Source: Sphingobium sp. YR768
GTDB taxonomy: Bacteria; Pseudomonadota; Alphaproteobacteria; Sphingomonadales; Sphingomonadaceae
Direction: 5' to 3'
NCBI RefSeq assembly: GCF_900111125.1
Contig: NZ_FOGE01000028.1
Coordinates: forward strand, 1-53,812
Length of the DNA stretch: 53,812 nucleotides
Shown: positions 7,984 to 16,161 of the stretch, piece by piece
How the letters are laid out: every line of letters starts with the position of its first letter
Numbering within the stretch: position 1 is the stretch's first letter
Position numbers and translations under genes: made by a program
The notes under the pieces: model-generated
Database searches by the model: none
What the model was told of the DNA's origin: nothing
The model's input: the letters and a program-made list of their open reading frames with translations, nothing else

Positions 7984-8520
7984 TTATTGCGCCGACTCGA
8001 CCGCGCGCTTGAGGCCGGCCAGTTGCTCGCCCAGAAGCTGATCTACCAGCGGCGCGATCTTGTCCGGGCCGGTGCGCAGATAGCCACCTACCACATAGGT
8101 CATCGTCACTTTGACGCGCTTCCCCGCCGGGGTGATGGCGATATCCAGCGTTCCGGCCACGCCTTCGCTCTGCAACGGGCCGAAGCCGCCGGACAAGCAC
8201 AGCCTCTGGCCCGGCATGGCATAGATGATGCAGGCATGTTCGATCGTGCCGGAGGGGTCGTCCTTCGACGGGATCGTCTCGCAAAAGCATCCGCCTGCGC
8301 GCGGATCGATCGTCATATTGGCCGAATCGCCGCTATAGCTGTGCCCGTCGCTCCACCAGCGGCCCGGCGTTATCAGCAAAGCATATACGTGCGCCGCATC
8401 GGCCGCGATCTCCACGCTGCTTTCGGTCGCGAAGCCGATCGCGCTGCTGCCCGTAACAGCAGCATGGGCCGGCGCGGCCATCGCCGCACCAGCCCATGCC
8501 AGTACCCCAAAAATCCGCAT
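7984..8520 (-). CDS. SRPBCC (START-like) superfamily protein with signal peptide
   Basis: A 178-residue protein with an N-terminal signal peptide (MRIFGVLAWAGAAMAAPAHA). A domain follows with the pattern 'VEIAADAAHVYALLITPGRWWSDGHSYSGD' and 'AGGCFCETIP', resembling SRPBCC/AHSA1-type lipid-binding folds. The start at 8520 is chosen because GGGGAGG lies six bases upstream; an ATG six codons earlier lacks such a site. It follows adk by 36 bases on the same strand and so may be co-transcribed at the end of the spc cluster. No ligand or role can be deduced. Confidence 0.68.
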   Translation of the reverse strand: MRIFGVLAWAGAAMAAPAHAAVTGSSAIGFATESSVEIAADAAHVYALLITPGRWWSDGHSYSGDSANMTIDPRAGGCFCETIPSKDDPSGTIEHACIIYAMPGQRLCLSGGFGPLQSEGVAGTLDIAITPAGKRVKVTMTYVVGGYLRTGPDKIAPLVDQLLGEQLAGLKRAVESAQ

Positions 8521-8556
8521 ATCCGCCTCCCCTGCCATGCAGGGGAAGAAGAAAGC

Positions 8557-9213
8557 TCAGGACGCGCCGCCGTCCAAGATCGCAGCGATCGCGACGGTCA
8601 CGTCATTCATGTCGGCCATGCCGTCCACCCGCGACACGATGCCGCGCGCTTCGTAGATCGGCAGGATCGGCGCGGTCTTGGCGCGATATTCGGCCATGCG
8701 GGTGCGCACGGTTTCCTCATTATCGTCCGGACGGCGCTTGAACTCATGCCCATGGCACTTGTCGCACTCGCCCTCGACCTTGGGCTGCTTGAAGCTGTCA
8801 TGATAACCCGCGCCACAGTTGGCGCAGGTGAAGCGGCCAGTGATGCGCTCGACCAGCGCGTCTTCGTCCACTTCCAGCTCGATCACATGGTCGAGCGTGC
8901 GGTTGCGATCGCTCAGGATGGTGTCGAGCGAATGGGCCTGTGCCTCCGTCCGCGGATAGCCGTCGAAGATCACGCCGGTATCGGCCGACAGCGCATCAAG
9001 CGCTTCGCCGATGATGCCCGACACGACTTCGTCCGGAACCAGCGCTCCCGATTCCATCAGCGCCTTGGCCTGAAGTCCTACCGGCGTTCCCGCCTTCACC
9101 GCCGCGCGCAGCATGTCCCCTGTCGACAGCTGCACCATGCCACGATCGTCAACCAGCCGAGTCGCCTGGGTGCCCTTGCCGGCCCCCGGAGGGCCAAGCA
9201 GAATGATATTCAT
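8557..9213 (-). CDS. adk: Adenylate kinase (zinc-type LID)
   Basis: A 218-residue enzyme that interconverts ATP + AMP and 2 ADP in the cytoplasm. The P-loop GPPGAGKGTQ lies at residues 7-16, and the AMP-binding 'STGDMLRAAV' and IFDGYPR segments are present. The LID carries four cysteines in two pairs (CANCGAGYHD and CDKCHG), which bind structural zinc in the long-form enzymes. The start at 9213 (MNIILLG) is preferred over an upstream ATG because the AGGGGAGA site is about ten bases away. Adk sits behind secY, as in other spc operons, but here rpsM does not follow. Confidence 0.97.
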   Translation of the reverse strand: MNIILLGPPGAGKGTQATRLVDDRGMVQLSTGDMLRAAVKAGTPVGLQAKALMESGALVPDEVVSGIIGEALDALSADTGVIFDGYPRTEAQAHSLDTILSDRNRTLDHVIELEVDEDALVERITGRFTCANCGAGYHDSFKQPKVEGECDKCHGHEFKRRPDDNEETVRTRMAEYRAKTAPILPIYEARGIVSRVDGMADMNDVTVAIAAILDGGAS

Positions 9214-9263
9214 TGCGCGCATTCTCCCCTGTTCGTGCGCTGATTAAAGTGCCGAAACGCCCC

Positions 9264-10628
9264 TCAGCGCATGCGACCCTTGAGCTTCGCCTTCTTGATC
9301 AGATCGCCATATTGATGGGCGAGCAGATGGCTCTGAATCTGGGTCACGGTGTCCACCGTAACATTGACCACGATCAACAGGCTAGTCCCACCAAGGTAGA
9401 AGGGAATGCCCGCCCGTGCGATCGCGAATTCCGGCACCAGACAGATGAAGGCCAGATAGGCCGCGCCGATGACGGTGATGCGGGTCAGCACATAGTCCAG
9501 ATAATTTTCGGTGTTCTTGCCCGGACGGATGCCCGGAATGAAGCCGCCATTGCGCTTCAGATTGTCGGCCGTCTCTTCCGGATTGAACACGACTGCGGTG
9601 TAGAAGAAGCAGAAGAAGACGATGCCCAGGCCATAGAGCGCCATATAGAGCGGCGTGCCGTGGGCCAGATACTGGTTGAGCGAAAGGACGAAATCGCCCC
9701 ACTTGCTTTCCCCGGCAACGGTCTGGCCCGCGAACTGCGAAATGGTCAGCGGCATCAGCAGCAGCGACGAGGCGAAGATCGGCGGGATGACGCCGGCAGT
9801 GTTGACCTTCAGCGGCAGATGGCTGCGATCAGCCTGCATCAGGCCCTGACGCGTCTGGCGCTTGGGATATTGGATCAGCACCCGGCGCTGCGCCCGCTCC
9901 ATGTAGCAGATCAGCAGCACCAGCCCCATCAGGGCAACCACGATCACGAAGATCAGCAGGCCGGAAATCGACCCTTCGCTGCCCGACTTGAACAGGTTGC
10001 TGAGCGTCACGGGAAGCTGGGCGACGATGCCCGCCATGATGATGAGCGAGGTGCCGTTGCCGATGCCGCGCGAGGTGATCTGTTCACCCAGCCACATCAG
10101 GAACATCGTGCCGCCGATCAGCGAGACGACCGCGGTGAGGCGGAACAGCAGGCCCGGCTCGATCACCGCCTGCACGCCCGACTGGGCGCCAAAGCCCTCC
10201 AGGCCGACAGCGATGAAATAGCCCTGCACGGCGGTCAGGCCGACGGTGCCATAGCGGGTATATTGGTTCAGCTTCTTGCGGCCGCTTTCGCCTTCCTTCT
10301 TGATCGCCGCGAGTTGGGGCGAGAGGGAGGCGCCAAGCTGCACCACGATCGACGCGGTGATATAAGGCATGACGCCCAGCGCGATCAGGCTCATGCGCGA
10401 CAGCGACCCACCCGAGAAGGTGTTGAAGATGTCGAGGATGCCGCCATTGGTCTGGCTGTAAAGCTGCGACAGGGCAGTCGGATCGACGCCGGGCAGCGGC
10501 ACGAAGCTCAAAAAGCGGAAGACGATCAGCGCCCCCAGCGTGAACCACAGGCGCTTCTTGAGGTCGGTCGCCTGGCTGAACTTTGCGAGGCTGAGATTGG
10601 ATGCGAGCTGGTCGGCTCTCGATGCCAT
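9264..10628 (-). CDS. secY: Preprotein translocase subunit SecY
   Basis: A 454-residue, ten-helix membrane channel protein of the Sec translocon. It begins 'MASRADQLASNLSLAKF' and includes the plug region and the conserved cytoplasmic loops, with ERAQRRVLIQYPKRQ near residue 246 and 'GFIPGIRPGKNT' near residue 363. Length and motifs are normal for alphaproteobacteria. It is preceded by rplO after 192 bases and followed by adk after 50 bases, the normal order. The long rplO-secY spacer contains a hairpin (10761-10798). Confidence 0.97.
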   Translation of the reverse strand: MASRADQLASNLSLAKFSQATDLKKRLWFTLGALIVFRFLSFVPLPGVDPTALSQLYSQTNGGILDIFNTFSGGSLSRMSLIALGVMPYITASIVVQLGASLSPQLAAIKKEGESGRKKLNQYTRYGTVGLTAVQGYFIAVGLEGFGAQSGVQAVIEPGLLFRLTAVVSLIGGTMFLMWLGEQITSRGIGNGTSLIIMAGIVAQLPVTLSNLFKSGSEGSISGLLIFVIVVALMGLVLLICYMERAQRRVLIQYPKRQTRQGLMQADRSHLPLKVNTAGVIPPIFASSLLLMPLTISQFAGQTVAGESKWGDFVLSLNQYLAHGTPLYMALYGLGIVFFCFFYTAVVFNPEETADNLKRNGGFIPGIRPGKNTENYLDYVLTRITVIGAAYLAFICLVPEFAIARAGIPFYLGGTSLLIVVNVTVDTVTQIQSHLLAHQYGDLIKKAKLKGRMR

Positions 10629-10760
10629 GGTGGCTGCCCTTCAAATCACTCGTGCCCGGATACAATATGGGCCGGAATCGGGAATCCCCTTAACGGGGCT
10701 GTGGGGCGCTGTCGAACCGGGATTTGTCACTTATGCGACAAAATAGCGTCCCCCGATGCA

Positions 10761-10798
10761 CATGACCCCGCCAACCCATATCGGGCAGCGGGGTCATG
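10761..10798 (-). repeat. Hairpin in the rplO-secY spacer
   Basis: A perfect 11-base-pair stem (CATGACCCCGC at 10761-10771 with its complement at 10788-10798) encloses a 16-base loop. It sits between the rplO stop and the secY start. There is no clear T-tract on the minus strand, so it may be a processing or attenuation structure rather than a terminator. Confidence 0.6.
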
Positions 10799-10820
10799 CA
10801 TGCAAGTCTCAGGCGAAAAA

Positions 10821-11354
10821 TCAGCCCTGCTTGGCAGCCTTCTTGGCAGCCAGGGTCGTGCCCTTCTTGGCCTTCGCCTTTTCAGCGGCCGGAACGACGA
10901 CGATCACGTCGACCTTGCCACCGGTCTTTTCGACGGCGTCGATGGCGCTCTGCGAGGCACCGGCGACCAGGAAGCTGACCTTGGCGGTCAGTTCACCCTT
11001 GGCCAGCAGGCGCACGCCATCCTTGCCACCGCGGGTCAGGTTGGCTGCGTTCAGGGCAGCCTGATCGATGGTGGCGCTGGCGTCCAGCTTGCCTTCGTCG
11101 ATCGCCTTCTGCACGGCGCCCAGGTTTACGATCGCGTAATCCTTGGCGAAGATGTTGTTGAAGCCGCGCTTCGGGATGCGCATGTGGAGCGGCATCTGGC
11201 CACCCTCGAAGCCGTTGATGCTGACGCCCGAACGCGCCTTCGCACCCTTCTGGCCGCGACCGGCGGTCTTGCCCTTGCCCGAGCCAATACCACGGCCGAC
11301 ACGCATCCGGCCCTTGCGGGCGCCGGCATTGTCATTGATTTCGTTGAGCTTCAT
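10821..11354 (-). CDS. rplO: 50S ribosomal protein L15
   Basis: A 177-residue protein starting MKLNEINDNAGARK, with the Gly/Arg/Lys-rich N-terminal arm RVGRGIGSGKGKTAGRGQKG that threads into 23S rRNA. The C-terminal tail is Ala/Lys-rich and somewhat longer than in Escherichia coli. The start is set by this conserved N-terminus; the open frame continues upstream without homology. An unusual 539-base gap separates it from rpmD, the gene normally directly upstream. Confidence 0.96.
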   Translation of the reverse strand: MKLNEINDNAGARKGRMRVGRGIGSGKGKTAGRGQKGAKARSGVSINGFEGGQMPLHMRIPKRGFNNIFAKDYAIVNLGAVQKAIDEGKLDASATIDQAALNAANLTRGGKDGVRLLAKGELTAKVSFLVAGASQSAIDAVEKTGGKVDVIVVVPAAEKAKAKKGTTLAAKKAAKQG

Positions 11355-11704
11355 AATTTGCACTCGCTTTCGCTTGGTTCGCGCTGAAATGGAAGCGGCG
11401 CCCATAGCGGGATGCGGCTCCATTGTCACCCCCTAATGCGCCGGAATGCGGCCGCTGACCGAGGGTAGGGCGGCAAGCGCTGTTGGAAAGCCCGGCCTTA
11501 ACTTCGCATATTTCCCGCGGATTTCGACATTTCATGCCAGATGTTGGAAATTATCTTTCAATCGCATGATGTTGGTCATGATCGGCCATCCCGCCCCCTG
11601 CCTTGCCCGCTGCACCATCCGGCCCCGAAGGCACACGCTGCCAGAATGGCATGGCAGTCAGGCATAGGAAAATGGCCGTCGGGCGAGATGATGCCAATCC
11701 GAAT

Positions 11705-11773
11705 CGTCATTGCGAGCGAAGCGAAGCAATCCAATGGCGCGCCGTGGATTGCTTCGCTTCGCTCGCAATGACG
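11705..11773. repeat. Perfect 29-bp inverted repeat (CATTGCGAGCGAAGCGAAGC type)
   Basis: Two 29-base arms (11705-11733 and 11745-11773) are exact reverse complements, separated by 11 bases. The motif CATTGCGAGCGAAGCGAAGC looks like a dispersed intergenic palindrome of the REP/BIME kind. It lies inside the spc operon, between rpmD and rplO. Confidence 0.85.
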
Positions 11774-11834
11774 GGGTGAATCAGCGCAAAGTCGGCTCAT
11801 TCCGGGAAAATGACGTGAAAGGTGCCGCAAACGC

Positions 11835-11872
11835 AGAAAGGGCCGATTCGCCTGCGCGAATCGGCCCTTTCT
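11835..11872. terminator. Long hairpin just after rpmD
   Basis: A perfect 17-base-pair stem (11835-11851 with 11856-11872) has a four-base loop CTGC. It starts 22 bases past the rpmD stop. On the plus strand it is followed by TATTTT. On the minus strand, the direction of the operon, the stem itself ends in CCCTTTCT with few T's beyond. It may act as a partial terminator for the spc transcript. Confidence 0.55.
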
Positions 11873-11893
11873 ATTTTCCGGTGATCGGAAGGC

Positions 11894-12073
11894 TTAGCCT
11901 TCGACCACGGCCACCATGTGGGGCAGCTTCTGGATCGCACCGCGGACTTCCGCCGTATCTTCCAGTTCCACCACGCGGTTCATCTTGCCAAGGCCCAGAC
12001 CGATCAGAATCTTCTTCTGAGCTTCGGGGCGGCGGATCGGCGAACCGATCTGCTTGATCTTGATCTTCGCCAT
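11894..12073 (-). CDS. rpmD: 50S ribosomal protein L30
   Basis: A 59-residue protein read directly from the sequence: it starts MAKIKIKQIGSPIRRPE, continues LIGLGLGKMNRVVELED, and ends VAVVEG. This is the normal size for L30, and the conserved GLGLGKMN turn is present. The gene lies five bases after the rpsE stop, in the usual spc order. The hairpin at 11835-11872 and a long spacer follow. Confidence 0.95.
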   Translation of the reverse strand: MAKIKIKQIGSPIRRPEAQKKILIGLGLGKMNRVVELEDTAEVRGAIQKLPHMVAVVEG

Positions 12074-12078
12074 ATCAG

Positions 12079-12801
12079 TTACTCCGCAATCGCTTCGGCA
12101 TCAGCCTGCGCGACGTCGGCGGAGGCACCACCGCGACGCAGAAGGTCAGCGACCTTCTTGCCACGACGCTGGGCCACCGACTTCGGGCTGGTCTGTTCGA
12201 CCAGAGCCGCGAAGGTCGCACGGATCATGTTATAGGGGTTCGACGTGCCGTTCGACTTGGTCACGACGTCAGCGACGCCGAGGCTTTCGAACACGGCGCG
12301 CATCGGACCACCGGCGATGATACCCGTACCGGCCGGGGCCGAACGGACAGTCACCTTGCCGGCGCCGAAGTGGCCGAGACCGTCATGATGCAGGGTGCGG
12401 CCTTCCTTCAGCGGAACGCGAACCATTGCCTTCTTGGCAGCGGCAGTCGCCTTGCTGATGGCTTCAGGCACTTCGCGCGCCTTGCCATGGCCGAAGCCTG
12501 CACGGCCCTTGCCGTCGCCGACGACGACGAGAGCAGCGAAACCGAAGCGCTTACCGCCCTTGACGGTCTTCGAGACGCGGTTGATGTGAACCAGCTTCTC
12601 GATCAGCTCTTCGCCCTGCTCCTCGTCGCGGTTGCCGCCACGGCGGTCATCGCGACGGCCACGGCCGCCACGCTCGCCACGGTTGCGATCGCCACCGCCA
12701 CGGTTGCCACGGCCACGGCCGGGACCACGACCTTCGGTCGGTGCAGTCGCTTCGGCGCCCTCGACGGGTGCGACGACTTCGTTGGTGTTTTCGTCAGCCA
12801 T
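12079..12801 (-). CDS. rpsE: 30S ribosomal protein S5 with RG-rich N-terminal extension
   Basis: A 240-residue protein; E. coli S5 has 167. The conserved body begins near residue 63 (EELIEKLVHINRVSKTVKGG) and includes the GKGRAGFGHGKA loop. S5 sits at the mRNA entry site and takes part in decoding accuracy. The first 60 residues form a disordered tail: an acidic start (MADENTNEVVAPVEGAE), then RG/RGG repeats (GRGPGRGRGNRGGG, RGERGGRGRRDDRRGG). The C-terminus also extends past the E. coli end. Two bases separate it from the upstream rplR stop, so the extension is inside the normal operon spacing and the start is well placed. Confidence 0.96.
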   Translation of the reverse strand: MADENTNEVVAPVEGAEATAPTEGRGPGRGRGNRGGGDRNRGERGGRGRRDDRRGGNRDEEQGEELIEKLVHINRVSKTVKGGKRFGFAALVVVGDGKGRAGFGHGKAREVPEAISKATAAAKKAMVRVPLKEGRTLHHDGLGHFGAGKVTVRSAPAGTGIIAGGPMRAVFESLGVADVVTKSNGTSNPYNMIRATFAALVEQTSPKSVAQRRGKKVADLLRRGGASADVAQADAEAIAE

Positions 12802-12803
12802 GA

Positions 12804-13169
12804 TCAGAACTCCAGCCCGGCTTCACGGGCCGCATCGGCCAGCGCCTTGACGCGGCCATGGAACAGGAAGCCACCACGGTCGAACACGACCTTGGTGACG
12901 CCAGCGGCGGTCGCCGCAGCGGCGACGCGCTTGCCGACATCGGCAGCAGCTTCGGCAGAAGCGCCGGTCTTGCCCAGAGCCTTCGAACCGATTTCCTTGT
13001 CCAGGGTCGATGCAGCAGCGACGGTCTTGCCGGCGGCGTCATCAATGACCTGGGCGTAGATGTGACGGCCCGAACGATGGATGCTGAGGCGCGGACGGGT
13101 GCCCGAAACAGCCTTGAGCGCGGTGCGAACGCGGCGACGACGCCGCGCGAAGAGGGAAAGCTTTGCCAT
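12804..13169 (-). CDS. rplR: 50S ribosomal protein L18
   Basis: A 121-residue protein starting MAKLSLFARRRRRVRTALK, with GTRPRLSIHRSGRHIYAQVI, the 5S rRNA-binding core. L18 joins L5 on 5S rRNA in the central protuberance. The start one base after the rplF stop is chosen from the conserved N-terminus; the frame continues upstream across rplF without meaning. The next gene, rpsE, follows after two bases. Confidence 0.96.
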   Translation of the reverse strand: MAKLSLFARRRRRVRTALKAVSGTRPRLSIHRSGRHIYAQVIDDAAGKTVAAASTLDKEIGSKALGKTGASAEAAADVGKRVAAAATAAGVTKVVFDRGGFLFHGRVKALADAAREAGLEF

Positions 13170-13170
13170 C

Positions 13171-13704
13171 TTACTTCTTCTTCCCTTCCTTGCGGAAGAT
13201 GAATTCGCCGGCGTACTTGATGCCCTTGCCCTTATAGGGTTCGGGCTTGCGCCAGCGGCGGATCTCAGCAGCGACCTGACCGACCTGCTGCTTGTCGATG
13301 CCGGTGATCTCGACCGTGGTGTTATCCGGGGTCTTGATCTCGATGCCTTCGGGGATCTCGAAGTCGACATCATGCGAATAGCCGAGCTTCAGGTTCAGAA
13401 CCTTGCCCTTGGCATCCGCACGATAGCCAACGCCGGTGATCAGCAGCTTCTTTGTGTAGCCTTCGGTCACGCCCGTGATCAGGTTGGCGACCAGGGTGCG
13501 CTGCATGCCCCAGAAAGCGCGAGCGCGCTTGCCGTCATTGGCAGGCTTCACCGCGATCACACCGTCTTCGATGCTGTAGGTGACTTCGTCGGCCATCGGC
13601 AGCGAAAGGGTGCCCTTGGGGCCCTTCACCGACAGCTGACCGTCAGCGATGGACGCGGTCACGCCCGAAGGCACGGTGACCGGCTTTTTGCCAGTACGGC
13701 TCAT
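13171..13704 (-). CDS. rplF: 50S ribosomal protein L6
   Basis: A 177-residue protein beginning 'MSRTGKKPVTVPSGV', with the duplicated L6 fold and the C-terminal RNA-binding signature RWRKPEPYKGKGIKY. L6 lies near the sarcin-ricin loop and factor-binding site. Its start overlaps the rpsH stop by one base, a typical coupled arrangement in this operon. Confidence 0.97.
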   Translation of the reverse strand: MSRTGKKPVTVPSGVTASIADGQLSVKGPKGTLSLPMADEVTYSIEDGVIAVKPANDGKRARAFWGMQRTLVANLITGVTEGYTKKLLITGVGYRADAKGKVLNLKLGYSHDVDFEIPEGIEIKTPDNTTVEITGIDKQQVGQVAAEIRRWRKPEPYKGKGIKYAGEFIFRKEGKKK

Positions 13705-14099
13705 CAGAACACCTCCGCCAGCACTTCGCCACCGACATTCTGCTCACGCGCTTCGGCGTCGGACAGAACGCCACGAGGCGTCGAGACAATGGTGATGCCC
13801 AGACCGTTGCGCACTACCGGCAGTTCCTTGGAACCCGAATAGACGCGGCGGCCAGGCTTCGAAACGCGAGCGACATGCTTGATCGCCGGTGCGCCTTCGA
13901 AATATTTCAGCTCGATGCGCAGGCCAGGATGCTGGCCAAGCAGCTCTTCGGAATAGCCACGGATGTAGCCTTCACGCTGGAGCACGTCGAGCACGCGGGC
14001 GCGCAGCTTGGAAGCGGGGGACATAACGCTGTCCTTCTTCGCCTGCTGCCCGTTGCGGATGCGGGTGAGCATATCACCCAGGGGATCGGTCAATGCCAT
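13704..14099 (-). CDS. rpsH: 30S ribosomal protein S8
   Basis: A 131-residue protein starting 'MALTDPLGDMLTRIRNGQ' and ending 'GVLSDAEAREQNVGGEVLAEVF', both conserved in S8. In E. coli, S8 binds helix 21 of 16S rRNA and also the spc mRNA near rplE, where it represses translation; the same control is possible here but was not identified in the sequence. It is 12 bases after rpsN and overlaps rplF by one base. Confidence 0.97.
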   Translation of the reverse strand: MALTDPLGDMLTRIRNGQQAKKDSVMSPASKLRARVLDVLQREGYIRGYSEELLGQHPGLRIELKYFEGAPAIKHVARVSKPGRRVYSGSKELPVVRNGLGITIVSTPRGVLSDAEAREQNVGGEVLAEVF

Positions 14100-14111
14100 C
14101 TCAAATGATCC

Positions 14112-14417
14112 TTACCAGCTCGACTTGGTGACGCCGGGGATCAGGCCCTTGTTGGCCAGATCACGCAACTGCACGCGGCAGAGACGGAATTTGCGGTAAT
14201 AAGCGCGGGGACGCCCCGTCAGTTCGCAGCGGTTCCGAACGCGGGTCGGGTTGCCGTTGCGGGGGATCTCCGCCATCTTCAGACGCGCGATCAGACGATC
14301 GCTGTCGTCGGCCGCGGTATCATTCGCGATCGCCTTGAGCTTCGCATAGCGGCCGGCATATTTCTTCACCAGCTTCTTGCGGCGCTCGTTCTTGTTGATC
14401 GAACTCAGTTTCGCCAT
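14112..14417 (-). CDS. rpsN: 30S ribosomal protein S14 (zinc-independent type)
   Basis: A 101-residue protein starting MAKLSSINKNERRKKL and ending 'ANKGLIPGVTKSSW', the long S14 form without the CxxC zinc knuckles. The segment 'NRCELTGRPRAYYRKFRL' is the conserved 16S rRNA contact. It is separated from the upstream rplE stop by 52 bases. Confidence 0.97.
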   Translation of the reverse strand: MAKLSSINKNERRKKLVKKYAGRYAKLKAIANDTAADDSDRLIARLKMAEIPRNGNPTRVRNRCELTGRPRAYYRKFRLCRVQLRDLANKGLIPGVTKSSW

Positions 14418-14469
14418 GACTTAAGTTCTCTTCCTTAGCTTAAGCGTTTGGGAGAGAAGCGGGGCCCAA

Positions 14470-15042
14470 TCAGGCCGCCTGCTTCTCTTCGATCGGGAAG
14501 GGGAAGCCGAAGAGGCGCAGCAGTTCGCGCGCTTCATCGTCCGTCTTCGCCGTGGTGGTCACGATGATGTCCATGCCACGCACCTTGTCGATCTTGTCAT
14601 AGCTGATTTCCGGGAAAATCAGCTGTTCCTTGATGCCAAAGGCGTAGTTGCCACGACCATCGAAGCTCTTGGGGTTCAGACCACGAAAGTCGCGAACGCG
14701 CGGCAGAGCAACGTTGATCAGGCGGTCCAGGAATTCATACATGCGCTCGCGGCGCAGCGTGACCTTGGCGCCGATCGGCATGCCTTCACGCAGCTTGAAC
14801 TGCGCGATCGACTTGCGAGCCTTGGTGATGACCGGCTTCTGACCGGCGATCAGCTCCATTTCCTCGGCGGCCTGCGTGACCTTCTTCTTGTCCTGCGTCG
14901 CTTCGCCCACGCCCATATTGAGCACGATCTTTTCGATCTTGGGGATCTGCATGACGTTCTGATAACCGAACTTCTCGGTCATCGCCTTGGCGATTTCGGC
15001 GTCGTAGACAGCCTTCGAGCGCGGGATATACTTGTCGCTCAT
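14470..15042 (-). CDS. rplE: 50S ribosomal protein L5
   Basis: A 190-residue protein beginning MSDKYIPRSKAVYDAEIAK. It has the conserved 'MQIPKIEKIVLNMGVGEA' and 'PVITKARKSIAQFKLREGMPIG' segments that bind 5S rRNA and contact the P-site tRNA. It is slightly longer than the 179-residue E. coli protein. Its start overlaps the rplX stop by one base. Confidence 0.97.
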   Translation of the reverse strand: MSDKYIPRSKAVYDAEIAKAMTEKFGYQNVMQIPKIEKIVLNMGVGEATQDKKKVTQAAEEMELIAGQKPVITKARKSIAQFKLREGMPIGAKVTLRRERMYEFLDRLINVALPRVRDFRGLNPKSFDGRGNYAFGIKEQLIFPEISYDKIDKVRGMDIIVTTTAKTDDEARELLRLFGFPFPIEEKQAA

Positions 15043-15353
15043 TACAGCACCTCACCGGACTTGACGGCGACACGGACCTTCTTGCCGTCGCGGTCCTCGA
15101 AACGGACGCGGGTCGGCTTGCCATCCTTGTCGGCGACAGCGACGTTCGAAATGTGCAGCGGCGCAGGCTTGCGATCGATGCCACCCTGCGGGTTGGCCTG
15201 ATCGGGCTTGCGATGACGCGCATGCACGTTGATGCCTTCGACGAGGACCTTGTCCTCCTTGGGCATGACCTGGAGGACGGCGCCGGTACGGCCCTTGTCC
15301 TTGCCGGCCAGGACGACGATCTTGTCGCCCTTCTTGATCTTGGCAGCGCTCAT
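15042..15353 (-). CDS. rplX: 50S ribosomal protein L24
   Basis: A 103-residue protein with the KOW motif at its N-terminus (KIKKGDKIVVLAGKDKGRTG) and the conserved 'VEGINVHARHRKPDQ' loop. L24 starts assembly of the 50S subunit by binding the 5' end of 23S rRNA. One-base overlaps on both sides tie it to rplN and rplE. Confidence 0.97.
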   Translation of the reverse strand: MSAAKIKKGDKIVVLAGKDKGRTGAVLQVMPKEDKVLVEGINVHARHRKPDQANPQGGIDRKPAPLHISNVAVADKDGKPTRVRFEDRDGKKVRVAVKSGEVL

Positions 15354-15721
15354 TACAGCACCTCGGGAGCGAGCGAGATGATCTTCATGTGCTTCTTGGC
15401 GCGCAGTTCACGAACCACGGGGCCAAAGATACGGGTGCCGATCGGCTCCTCGTTCTTGTTGATCAGCACAGCGGCATTGCCGTCGAAGCGAATCACGCTG
15501 CCATCAGCGCGACGCACGTCCTTGGCGGTGCGCACGATGACGGCGCGATGCACGTCACCCTTCTTCACCTTACCACGAGGCGCAGCTTCCTTGATCGAGA
15601 CGACGATGATGTCGCCCACGCCAGCGAAGCGACGCTTCGAGCCGCCCAGCACCTTGATGCACTGGACGCGCTTGGCGCCGCTGTTGTCAGCGACGTCAAG
15701 ATTGGATTGCATCTGGATCAT
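15353..15721 (-). CDS. rplN: 50S ribosomal protein L14
   Basis: A 122-residue protein, exactly the usual length, starting MIQMQSNLDVADNSGAKRVQ. The conserved 'VKKGDVHRAVIVRTAKDVRR' is present. L14 contributes to the subunit interface with L19. A 164-base spacer separates it from rpsQ upstream; elsewhere S17 and L14 genes are often only 20-40 bases apart. This spacer contains an interrupted GC-rich hairpin (arms near 15808 and 15856). Confidence 0.97.
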   Translation of the reverse strand: MIQMQSNLDVADNSGAKRVQCIKVLGGSKRRFAGVGDIIVVSIKEAAPRGKVKKGDVHRAVIVRTAKDVRRADGSVIRFDGNAAVLINKNEEPIGTRIFGPVVRELRAKKHMKIISLAPEVL

Positions 15722-15885
15722 AGATCCGGTTCCTTCTTATTTGGCCTACCGGGGCAATTCCCGGCGGTTCCGAATTTCGTGCCTAGAGCCTTTGACTCTA
15801 CGCGAAGCGCGGGCCTGTACCCTTTCCGAAAGGAAAAGGCCAGCCCCGCGCCGCGTTTTTCTTCAAAGGCCCGAACGAGCTACCC

Positions 15886-16149
15886 TTAAGCGGCCGTCTC
15901 CGGCGACTTGTGGGTGTCTACGCGCTCGATGACCTTCCAGGTCTTGAGCTTGGAAATCGGAGCGGTCTCTTCGATGCGGACCGTTTCGCCTTCCTTGTAG
16001 ATGTTGCCCTCGTCATGGGCATGGTACTTCTTCGACATACGGATGATCTTGCCGTAGAGCGCATGCTTTACCTTGCGCTCCACGCGAACGACCACCGTCT
16101 TGTCGGTCTTGTCGGAAACCACAGTTCCCGTCAGCACGCGCTTGGGCAT
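15886..16149 (-). CDS. rpsQ: 30S ribosomal protein S17
   Basis: An 87-residue OB-fold protein starting MPKRVLTGTVVSDKTDKTVV, with 'YHAHDEGNIYKEGETVRIEE' as the conserved second half. S17 binds the 5' domain of 16S rRNA early in assembly. It lies 12 bases after rpmC in the normal S10 order. Confidence 0.97.
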   Translation of the reverse strand: MPKRVLTGTVVSDKTDKTVVVRVERKVKHALYGKIIRMSKKYHAHDEGNIYKEGETVRIEETAPISKLKTWKVIERVDTHKSPETAA

Positions 16150-16161
16150 CGTGTGGTTCCT

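Larger units (their letters stand above)
11355..11893. other. Non-coding 539-base spacer between rpmD and rplO
   Basis: This gap interrupts the spc operon, where L30 and L15 genes normally abut. It holds the long hairpin at 11835-11872 and a perfect 29-base inverted repeat at 11705-11773. No convincing gene is seen. A separate promoter for rplO-secY-adk is expected here but no clear hexamers were identified. Confidence 0.7.

Noticed and set aside
11835..11872. The stem as a riboswitch or r-protein binding site
   Set aside because: A near-perfect 17-pair stem with a tetraloop has no internal bulges that would suggest a ligand or protein site; a terminator or processing stem is simpler.
12079..12270. 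Frameshift in rpsE explaining its unusual length
   Set aside because: The frame is continuous, the core is intact, and the extension is at the N-terminus with normal gaps to rplR and rpmD.
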